Shown here: piece after piece, positions 41,370-48,171 of the stretch
Layout: each line of letters begins with the position of its first letter
Position numbering within the stretch: position 1 is the first letter of the stretch
Assembly: GCF_043557345.1 (NCBI RefSeq)
Contig: NZ_JBIFFV010000003.1
Span: 310,001-374,000 of the forward strand
Length of the DNA stretch: 64,000 nucleotides
From: Sulfitobacter sp043557345
GTDB taxonomy: Bacteria > Pseudomonadota > Alphaproteobacteria > Rhodobacterales > Rhodobacteraceae
Direction: 5' to 3'
Notes under the pieces: generated by a model
Told to the model about the DNA's origin: nothing
Seen by the model: the letters and a program-made list of their open reading frames with translations, nothing else
Databases searched by the model: none
Made by a program: the position numbers and the translations under genes

Positions 41370-42199
41370 TTCCGTCCCACCCGCAGGATACGGTCGAGCA
41401 TGATCGCCACGACGACGATCACCAACCCGGATTCAAATCCCAAGCCTGTATTGACTTGGTTCAGGGCACGCACCACCGGCACGCCCAAACCGTCTGCGCC
41501 CACCAATGCCGCAATCACCACCATCGACAGCGACAGCATGATGGTCTGGTTCAGACCCGTCATGATCTGCGGCAGCGCATAGGGCAGCTCAATCTTCCAC
41601 AGCGTCTGGCGCGGTTTCGCGCCAAACGCCTGCGCCGCCTCCAAAAGCGCCTTGGGGGTCGAGGAGATGCCCAGTTGCGTCAGCCGGATCGGCGCGGGCA
41701 GCACGAAGATCACCGTGGCGATCAGCCCCGGCACCATGCCGATGCCGAAAAAGACGATCGCGGGGATCAGATAGACAAAGGTCGGCAGCGTCTGCATCAG
41801 GTCCAAGACCGGGGCCACCCATGCGTAAAGCCGGGGCCGATGCGCCACGGCGATGCCAATCGGCACGCCGACGCCCATACAGACCACACAGGCCGAGAGC
41901 ACAAGCGTCAGGCTCTCCATCGTCTCTTCCCAGTAGTCTTGGTTCAGAATGAACAGAAAGCCGAGCACCACAAAGGCCACGGTTTTCCAGTTGCGCTGAA
42001 TGGCCCAAGTGATCGCGGCGAAGACGGCGATCAGGATCAGCGGATGCGGGGTTTGCAGCAGCCAGAGGATCGCGTCGATCAGCCGTTCCATCAGGTCCGA
42101 CAGCCCGTCAAAGAACCACGCCCCGTTCGTTTGCAACCAATCCAGCGCGTCTTCGGCCACATCGGCCACGGGGATCTTGTTTTCTGTCAGCCAGTCCAT
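41366..42199 (-). CDS. choW: ChoW, choline ABC transporter permease
   Basis: A 277-residue inner-membrane permease of the ProW family. The N-terminal extension MDWLTENKIPVADVAEDALDW precedes the membrane helices; the transporter loop PLQTLPTF-like sequence (LMQTLPTFVYLIPAIVFFGI) and EAAQAFGAKPRQTLWKI form the coupling region. The gene order choX-choW-choV on the minus strand matches Sinorhizobium. The 86-base gap to choX is short enough for one transcript. Confidence 0.92.
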   Translation of the reverse strand: MDWLTENKIPVADVAEDALDWLQTNGAWFFDGLSDLMERLIDAILWLLQTPHPLILIAVFAAITWAIQRNWKTVAFVVLGFLFILNQDYWEETMESLTLVLSACVVCMGVGVPIGIAVAHRPRLYAWVAPVLDLMQTLPTFVYLIPAIVFFGIGMVPGLIATVIFVLPAPIRLTQLGISSTPKALLEAAQAFGAKPRQTLWKIELPYALPQIMTGLNQTIMLSLSMVVIAALVGADGLGVPVVRALNQVNTGLGFESGLVIVVVAIMLDRILRVGRK

Positions 42200-42285
42200 G
42201 TCAGTCCTTCAGGATTGGAGAATTGCGCATGAGAATGACCCGCCCCATCGATCTGGGGCGGGTCTTGTCCATCATAGCCTGCGGA

Positions 42286-43206
42286 TCACTTCAGCGAAGC
42301 GACAGCTTCCATCGCATCGCCACCATCGACGGTTGTCACACCGTCCAGCCATGTGTCGAGCACGTCAGCGTTCGCCTTGATCCAAGCGGCCGCGGCCTCT
42401 TCCGGCTTTTCGCCATCATCGAGGATCGCGCCCATGATCTCATTCTCCATCGCAAGGCTGAATTCGAGGTTCTGGAGGAATTTGCCAAGGTTCGGGCATT
42501 CTTCGACGAAACCGGCGCGGGTGTTGGTGTAAACCGTCGCACCGCCCAGATCGGGGCCGAAGTAATCGTCACCACCCTCAAGGTAGGTCAGGTCGAAGTT
42601 CGCGTTCATCGGGTGCGGCTCCCAACCAAGGAAGACCACGGGCTCTTCCTTGCGGCTGGCGCGCTGGACCTGAGCCAACATGCCCTGCTCAGAGGATTCA
42701 ACGACTTCGAATTCGCCGAGTTCAAAAGCATTCTCGTCGATCATCGACTGGATCAGGCGGTTGCCGTCATTACCCGGCTCGATGCCGTAGATCTTGCCAT
42801 CAAGCGCGTCGGCATTGGCGGCGATGTCGGCGAAGGTCTTGATGCCCATGTCGGCGGCGGCCTTGTTCACGGCCAGCGTGTATTTCGCGCCTTCGAGGTT
42901 CGCGCGCACGGTGTCGACGCTGCCCTCTTCACGGTATTTGGCGATATCGCCTTCCATCGTTGGCATCCAGTTGCCCAAGAACACGTCGATGTCGCCGGAC
43001 GCCATGGAGGTATAGGTCACCGGCACGGCGAGGATCTTGGTCTCGGTGTCATAGCCAAGCGCGTCGAGCACGACAGAGGCGGCGGCGGTGGTGGCGGTGA
43101 TGTCGGTCCAGCCGACGTCGGAGAAGGTGACTTCGCTGCACTCGGCAGCGGCCAGCGAGGTCGCGGCGACTGTCGCCAGAGCGGATGTCATAAGCAGTTT
43201 TTTCAT
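42286..43206 (-). CDS. choX: ChoX, choline-binding periplasmic protein
   Basis: A 306-residue receptor of the type II OpuAC/glycine-betaine fold. The signal peptide is MKKLLMTSALATVAATSLAAA. Aromatic residues that build the choline box in characterised ChoX have visible counterparts in VGWTDI, LGNWMPT and LGWEPHPMN. The start was chosen at the lysine-rich leader (43206); a longer frame adds 14 unrelated residues. An inverted repeat 27-46 bases upstream may be its operator. Confidence 0.93.
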   Translation of the reverse strand: MKKLLMTSALATVAATSLAAAECSEVTFSDVGWTDITATTAAASVVLDALGYDTETKILAVPVTYTSMASGDIDVFLGNWMPTMEGDIAKYREEGSVDTVRANLEGAKYTLAVNKAAADMGIKTFADIAANADALDGKIYGIEPGNDGNRLIQSMIDENAFELGEFEVVESSEQGMLAQVQRASRKEEPVVFLGWEPHPMNANFDLTYLEGGDDYFGPDLGGATVYTNTRAGFVEECPNLGKFLQNLEFSLAMENEIMGAILDDGEKPEEAAAAWIKANADVLDTWLDGVTTVDGGDAMEAVASLK

Positions 43207-43232
43207 TGGTGTTCTCCCCAGAGAAGTTTTTA

Positions 43233-43252
43233 TTGACTGATGCGCCAATCAA
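43233..43252 (-). promoter_or_regulatory. BetI-like operator upstream of choX
   Basis: TTGACTG, six bases, CAATCAA: a 7-bp inverted repeat matching in six of seven positions. It resembles BetI-type choline-responsive TetR operators of alphaproteobacteria and lies just upstream of choXWV. No betI gene is in the window, so the regulator is inferred. Confidence 0.45.
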
Positions 43253-43334
43253 AAGCCATCGGCCGCGATATTGCAACCGGATTAATTTTGCCAACTTACT
43301 GGAGGGGAAAAAGCAATACTACTTGTTTCAAAAT

Positions 43335-44957
43335 TCACTCCCGCGCGGCCTGTTTCGGGCGCAGAACCGGGGTGACATTTTCATCCGCGCCGGGCTCTGG
43401 CTCGGCGTTGATTTCGGGGGTGTCTTCGGCTTGGGTTGCCGGCTCTTGGGCAGGCTCCTCCTGCGGCGTCTCGGATGTTATCGGAGACGTTTCCGAAGTC
43501 TCCTGTTCGGGCGTTTGTTCAGAAACTTCAGTATCTTCGCCCTCAATCGCGCCAGCCTCCAACCCGAATGCCGCGCGGATCGCAGCTTGGGTGCCGTCGC
43601 CATAAAGCCCGTCGATCGCGCCATCGTAGAACCCGAAATCCGACAGTTTGCGTTGCAGCGCTTTGCGGGTGTCGCTGTCGAACAAGCGCGGCTCTTCCTG
43701 CATCAGCCCCAGCAAGGTGCCATCCCCTGCCCGCAGCGCGCGATAGAGGTAGAGCGCGGCATCCGCCGCCCCGCGCCCCGGCACTTTGCCGTCGTCGATC
43801 ATCGCGGCAAAGTTGAACATCGCGGCGGGGTGTCGCCTGTCGGCTGCACGGCGGAAGTAGTCGAGCGCCAATTCGGGGTCGGCCTCCTGCCCCAATTCGC
43901 CCTGCAAATGGATAAAGCCCAGATCGTTCAACGCCCCCGCATGGCCCCGCGCGGCAGCGTCACGATAAAGCTGCATCGCACGGCTCTCGTCCTGCGCCAC
44001 GCCCCGCCCCTCTTCGTAAAGCTGAGCCAGTTGATAGCGCGCCTCGGCCGAGCCGGTCTCGACCGCCCGCATCAGCTGCGCCGCCGCATTCTGCGGATCA
44101 TAGCGCGGATCGTCGGGATCGCTTTGCAGGGCGGCAAGGCCGAGTTGCGAGCGGGTATCGCCCTGCCGCGCCAATTCGGCCAAACGCTGGCCCTGTGTCT
44201 CGTTCAAATCGGCCCACCCCTCTGGGGCCGCTTCCCCGTCACCGCTGCCGAGGAAGAACGGCGCGGGGTTCAGCCGCCCGAAACGGCGGGCCGACAGGCT
44301 GCCGCCGCTGCGGCTGCGCAGAGTGGCGCGGAAATCATCCAGCATGGCCCCGACCTCGACCTCCGGCTGCGCCAAAACCTCGGCCAGCGTTTCGGCGAAA
44401 AGGCCCGCGTTCTCGCCGCCTTCGTCACAAGCGCCTACCTCGCCAGAAGTCACGACCAAAGTGCCGAGACGCGGTTCAGGCGGTGGCAGGGGCGCGGCGG
44501 CTTGCTGCGGGGCGGCGTGGCAATTGTCGAGCAGAACAAGCCGTATCTGCCGCGCCTTGCCCGCTGCACGCAGGAGCGCAGGCAGGGCCACCCCCTCGCG
44601 CCGCAGGGCCGAAGCCGGGGCCGAGGGCGCATCCGCCGGGATCAGATAGCTCTGCCCGCCAGAGGCGACACGGCGGCCCGCGTAGTAGATCAGGGCGACA
44701 TCCGCTGTTTCGGCGTGAAAGGCAAAGTCGGAAAGCGCCTGTTTGAACGCCGCGCTGTCGGCGTCGATCAGGGTGGTAACGTCAAAACCCTGCCCCTCAA
44801 GCGCCTGAGACAGGCGCGTCGCATCCGCGCGCGGGCGATCTGGCGTGGCGGCAGCGGCATCCTCATTGGCGGAGATGCCGATCACCATCGCCACACGGTC
44901 TTGCGCCGCCGCGGCGAGGGGCAGGAGCAACATCAGCAGGAGCAAGGTCAGACGCAT
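43335..44957 (-). CDS. secreted pseudo-caspase with Sel1 repeats and peptidoglycan-binding-like domain
   Basis: A 540-residue exported protein (signal peptide to about residue 18). The caspase (C14) domain spans about 20-240. The strand before the catalytic histidine normally reads YYAGHG but here reads YYAGRRV, so His is replaced by Arg (R95). The nucleophile position is kept in LLDNCHAAP (C146). Sel1/TPR repeats follow (about 255-410: ARYQLAQLYEEGRGV, ALNDLGFIHLQGE). Next comes a peptidoglycan-binding-like motif (LSDFGFYDGAIDGLYGDGTQAAIR), then an acidic, proline/glutamate-rich tail. It is probably not a protease and may be a periplasmic scaffold. Confidence 0.85.
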   Translation of the reverse strand: MRLTLLLLMLLLPLAAAAQDRVAMVIGISANEDAAAATPDRPRADATRLSQALEGQGFDVTTLIDADSAAFKQALSDFAFHAETADVALIYYAGRRVASGGQSYLIPADAPSAPASALRREGVALPALLRAAGKARQIRLVLLDNCHAAPQQAAAPLPPPEPRLGTLVVTSGEVGACDEGGENAGLFAETLAEVLAQPEVEVGAMLDDFRATLRSRSGGSLSARRFGRLNPAPFFLGSGDGEAAPEGWADLNETQGQRLAELARQGDTRSQLGLAALQSDPDDPRYDPQNAAAQLMRAVETGSAEARYQLAQLYEEGRGVAQDESRAMQLYRDAAARGHAGALNDLGFIHLQGELGQEADPELALDYFRRAADRRHPAAMFNFAAMIDDGKVPGRGAADAALYLYRALRAGDGTLLGLMQEEPRLFDSDTRKALQRKLSDFGFYDGAIDGLYGDGTQAAIRAAFGLEAGAIEGEDTEVSEQTPEQETSETSPITSETPQEEPAQEPATQAEDTPEINAEPEPGADENVTPVLRPKQAARE

Positions 44958-45060
44958 ATGGCAGGATCCTTTCGGTCAGCTTAGCTTGGGCAGCACCGCC
45001 CATTAACCTATGCTGGCAGGAAAAGGTTTCCACCATCGTAACAGTTTGAAATGAATCCGA

Positions 45061-45094
45061 CCTTGGCCCCACGGCATCCGCCCGGAGGCCAAGG
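45061..45094 (-). terminator. possible terminator of the mnh operon
   Basis: CCTTGGCC (45061-45068) and GGCCAAGG (45087-45094) form an 8-bp stem with an 18-base loop, starting nine bases after the mnhG stop on the minus strand. The following U-content is weak, so termination is only possible. Confidence 0.35.
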
Positions 45095-45102
45095 CGTCAT
45101 GC

Positions 45103-45498
45103 TCAGGCCTGCGGCGACATCTCTTCGATCTCGCGGTCTTCCTCCGGCACGTTGAGCGTGGCCCAAGTATCGCCCTCCGGAAGTTCCGGCGGGTTCGGCA
45201 GGCAATCGCGGCGATGGATGTTCGCCTTGGCCATGAAATTGGCCGAAACCGGCGCGGTGACAAAGATGAAGGCCATGATCAGCAGCTCATGCAGCGACCC
45301 CGTGCCCGACAGGAAGGAGTTTACCATGGCCGCCAACAGATAAGCCCCGATCCCCAGCGTCGCGGCTTTGGTCGGCGCGTGCAGTCGGGTCATCGGGTCG
45401 TTCAGTTTGAGCAAGCCAATCCCGGCGACCAGCACGAAGAAACTGCCGATCACCAGCAGTGCGATAACGAAATAGGTAGCGATGATCTCAGGGCTCAT
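45103..45498 (-). CDS. mnhG: MnhG/MrpG, Na+/H+ antiporter subunit G
   Basis: A 131-residue subunit with three membrane helices. Family segments GIGLLKLNDPMTRLHAPTKAATLG and FIFVTAPVSANFMAKA are clear. A charged tail of about 35 residues (RDCLPNPPELPEGDT onward) extends beyond the usual length. It is the last gene of the Mrp operon and overlaps mnhF by four bases. Confidence 0.92.
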   Translation of the reverse strand: MSPEIIATYFVIALLVIGSFFVLVAGIGLLKLNDPMTRLHAPTKAATLGIGAYLLAAMVNSFLSGTGSLHELLIMAFIFVTAPVSANFMAKANIHRRDCLPNPPELPEGDTWATLNVPEEDREIEEMSPQA

Positions 45499-45782
45499 TC
45501 GATGATATCTCCGCGCAGGACGAAACGGGCATAGGCCACGGTCGAGACGAAACCCAGCATGGCGATGATCAGCGCCGCCTCGAAATAGATTTGCGTGCCT
45601 TGCAAGATGCCCAACAGCACGATGATGCCGATGGCATTGATGAACATCGTGTCCAGCGCCAGAATCCGGTCCCCCGTGCCGGGGCCGATCCACAGGCGGA
45701 TCATCGCCATGAACTGCGCAATGGCGACGAGGGTCAGCGCGCCGTAGAGCGCCAGCGTCAAAAGGTCGGTCGCTTGGGTCAT
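45495..45782 (-). CDS. mnhF: MnhF/MrpF, Na+/H+ antiporter subunit F
   Basis: A 95-residue protein with three membrane helices and the family motif IGPGTGDRILALDTMFINAIG. Needed for assembly of the multi-subunit antiporter. It overlaps mnhE and mnhG by four bases each. Confidence 0.92.
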   Translation of the reverse strand: MTQATDLLTLALYGALTLVAIAQFMAMIRLWIGPGTGDRILALDTMFINAIGIIVLLGILQGTQIYFEAALIIAMLGFVSTVAYARFVLRGDIIE

Positions 45783-46279
45783 ACGAAAATCTCCTTCAAG
45801 CGGCGTTCGTAGCGGTCTTTGATCTCATCCCGCACCGCATCGGGATCGGTTGCGTCCAGCGCGTGCACCAAGAGGTAGCGCCCATTGTCCGACAGGTCCG
45901 CCGAGACGGTGCCGGGGGTCAGCGTGATGGTGCCCATAAGGATCGTGATCGCCTCGGGTTCTTTCAGGTCGAGCGGGACGACGACCCAAGCCGGCGACAT
46001 GCTGGCGTTGGATTTGGTCAGGATGATCCACGCCACTTGGATATTGGCGATGATGATGTCCCACAGGACCAAGATCACATAGGCGATCATGCGCAGCGGG
46101 CGGATGCCTTGGGGCCGGTCGGTCCACCACCGCGCGGTCAACACCGGGATCACGATCCCGAGGATCAGGCCAAAGACCAACATGCCTGCGCTGAACTTGT
46201 TTTGCAGCAAGATCCACACGATGGTGAGCAGCAGGGTCAGAAACGGGTGCGGCAAAAGCCAACGGATCGGTCGCATCAT
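45779..46279 (-). CDS. mnhE: MnhE/MrpE, Na+/H+ antiporter subunit E
   Basis: A 166-residue subunit with N-terminal membrane helices and a cytoplasmic part. Family segments LWDIIIANIQVAWIIL and ITLTPGTVSADLSDNG followed by LLVHALD are present. It starts one base after the mnhD stop on the same strand. Confidence 0.92.
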   Translation of the reverse strand: MMRPIRWLLPHPFLTLLLTIVWILLQNKFSAGMLVFGLILGIVIPVLTARWWTDRPQGIRPLRMIAYVILVLWDIIIANIQVAWIILTKSNASMSPAWVVVPLDLKEPEAITILMGTITLTPGTVSADLSDNGRYLLVHALDATDPDAVRDEIKDRYERRLKEIFV

Positions 46280-46280
46280 G

Positions 46281-47825
46281 TCAATGGGCCTCCTCTTTGC
46301 CGTCCGACAGTTTGCCGGGGGTTTCCAGCACGGTGGTCAGATAACGCTCCGGCCCGAACAATTGCATTGAAATCGCGGTGGCATATTGGGTGGCCGGACC
46401 CGCCAGCAGCGTATGCGCCACCAAAAGGGCCAAGAGCCCGCCCACCGCAACATAGCTCAGCGCCGAGGGGCGCGCGGCCGGGGTCGCCCCCTCCTGCGGG
46501 GTGACGCTGCGCGCCTTCCAGAAGACCACGCTGCCCGCGCGGCCAAAGCCCACGAGGCTCAAAAGGCTCGCGCCCAAGATCACGGCCCAGATCCACACCC
46601 AGGCATCGCTGGCGGCGGCGGCATCCATGATCAGCAGCTTGCCCAGAAAGCCCGAAAGCGGCGGCACGCCGACCATGGCGATGGCGGCGACAAAGAACAG
46701 GGCCGAGGTCAGCTTGGCCCCCGCCACCTGCGGCTGCGCCGTCAGGTCCAGATTGTCGCGCCCGGCCCGCGCCAGATCGGCGATCAGGAACAGCGCGCCA
46801 GCGGCCAGTGTCGAATGCACGATATAATAGAGCGCCGCGGCGATCCCTTCGGGCGTGAACAGCGCGATCGAGATCATCACCATGCCCATGGAGCCGATGA
46901 CGGAAAAGGCCACCATACGGTCCAACTGCTTGGCCGCCAGCACGCCGATCATGCCAAGCGCCAGCGACAGCAGTGCGGCAGGCAACAGCCATGTGGTATG
47001 TAGATCCGCCGTCACGGCCAGTTCGGGCGGGAAGATCAGCGTATAGACGCGGATGATCGCATAGGCGCCGACCTTGGTCATAATGGCGAAAAGCGCCGCC
47101 ACCGGGCCGGGCGCTTCGGCATAGCTCGACGGGAGCCAGAAATGCAGCGGCACCACGGCGGCTTTGACCGCGAAGACCATCAAGAGCAACACCGCCGCGA
47201 TGCGGATGCCCACGGTCGCGCCCGCGTCGATCAGGGCAACGCGCTGCGCCAGATCGCCCATGTTGAGCGTCCCGGTCTCGGCATAGATCGCGCCAAGCGC
47301 AAAGAGAAACAGCGTCGAGCCCAGCAGGTTATAGAGCACATATTGCACCCCCGCCCGCAGACGCGGCGTGCCGCCCGCGTGGATCATCAACCCGTAGGAG
47401 GCGATCAGCAGCACTTCGAAAAAGACGAAGAGGTTGAACAGGTCGCCCGTCAGGAAAGCGCCCATAATCCCCATCAGCTGGAACTGGAACAGCGCATGAA
47501 AATGCCGCCCGCGTTCGTCCCATTTCGACCCGATGACATAGAGCAGCACGAAGAGCGCCAGCACCGCTGTCAGCGTGACCATCAGCGTCGACAGACGGTC
47601 GCCCACCAGCACGATGCCAAAGGGCGCGGCCCAATCGCTGAGACGGTAGAGCATGACATTGCCGCTCGCCGCCTCGACCGAGAGGCCAAGGCCCACGGCG
47701 ACCAGCGCCAGCACCCCGAACAGCGACAGCACCCGCTGGATGGTGATGTGATAGCGCGCCGCCAGCACGATGAAAGGCGCGATAAACGCGGGCAGCACGA
47801 TGGGCAGGATCAGCCAATGGGTCAT
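46281..47825 (-). CDS. mnhD: MnhD/MrpD, Na+/H+ antiporter subunit D
   Basis: A 514-residue NuoN/NuoM-like proton-channel subunit with about 14 membrane segments. The conserved glutamate and lysine regions appear as LFNLFVFFEVLLIASYGLM and VKAAVVPLHFWLPSSYAEAP, and a second half segment as HSTLAAGALFLIADL. It overlaps mnhC by four bases. Confidence 0.94.
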   Translation of the reverse strand: MTHWLILPIVLPAFIAPFIVLAARYHITIQRVLSLFGVLALVAVGLGLSVEAASGNVMLYRLSDWAAPFGIVLVGDRLSTLMVTLTAVLALFVLLYVIGSKWDERGRHFHALFQFQLMGIMGAFLTGDLFNLFVFFEVLLIASYGLMIHAGGTPRLRAGVQYVLYNLLGSTLFLFALGAIYAETGTLNMGDLAQRVALIDAGATVGIRIAAVLLLMVFAVKAAVVPLHFWLPSSYAEAPGPVAALFAIMTKVGAYAIIRVYTLIFPPELAVTADLHTTWLLPAALLSLALGMIGVLAAKQLDRMVAFSVIGSMGMVMISIALFTPEGIAAALYYIVHSTLAAGALFLIADLARAGRDNLDLTAQPQVAGAKLTSALFFVAAIAMVGVPPLSGFLGKLLIMDAAAASDAWVWIWAVILGASLLSLVGFGRAGSVVFWKARSVTPQEGATPAARPSALSYVAVGGLLALLVAHTLLAGPATQYATAISMQLFGPERYLTTVLETPGKLSDGKEEAH

Positions 47826-48169
47826 GTGCGGTCCTCCGCCTTGGTATCGGTCAGCGGCTCGTCCACATGATCATCCTTATTGCCCAGATAGGCGCCGAGG
47901 GCGATCATCACCACCACGGCGGTCATGCCAAAGGAAATCACGATGGCGGTCAGCACCAGCGCTTGGGGCAGCGGATCGGTATAGCGTGCGGCATCCGAAA
48001 GGATCGGCGGCGCGCCCACGGTCAAACGGCCCGAGGCAAAGAGAAAGACGTTCACCGCATAGGTCAGCAGCGAGGTGCCCATGATGACCGGAAAGCTCCG
48101 CAAGCGCAGCACAAGATAGAGGCCAGAGGCCGTCAGGATGCCGATGGCGGATGCGACGAGAAGTTCCAT
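47822..48169 (-). CDS. mnhC: MnhC/MrpC, Na+/H+ antiporter subunit C
   Basis: A 115-residue NuoK-like subunit with three membrane helices; GTSLLTYAVNVFLFASG and DPLPQALVLTAIVISFGMTA are the family signatures. It lies two bases after the MnhAB gene stop and overlaps mnhD by four bases. Confidence 0.93.
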   Translation of the reverse strand: MELLVASAIGILTASGLYLVLRLRSFPVIMGTSLLTYAVNVFLFASGRLTVGAPPILSDAARYTDPLPQALVLTAIVISFGMTAVVVMIALGAYLGNKDDHVDEPLTDTKAEDRT

Positions 48170-48171
48170 GT

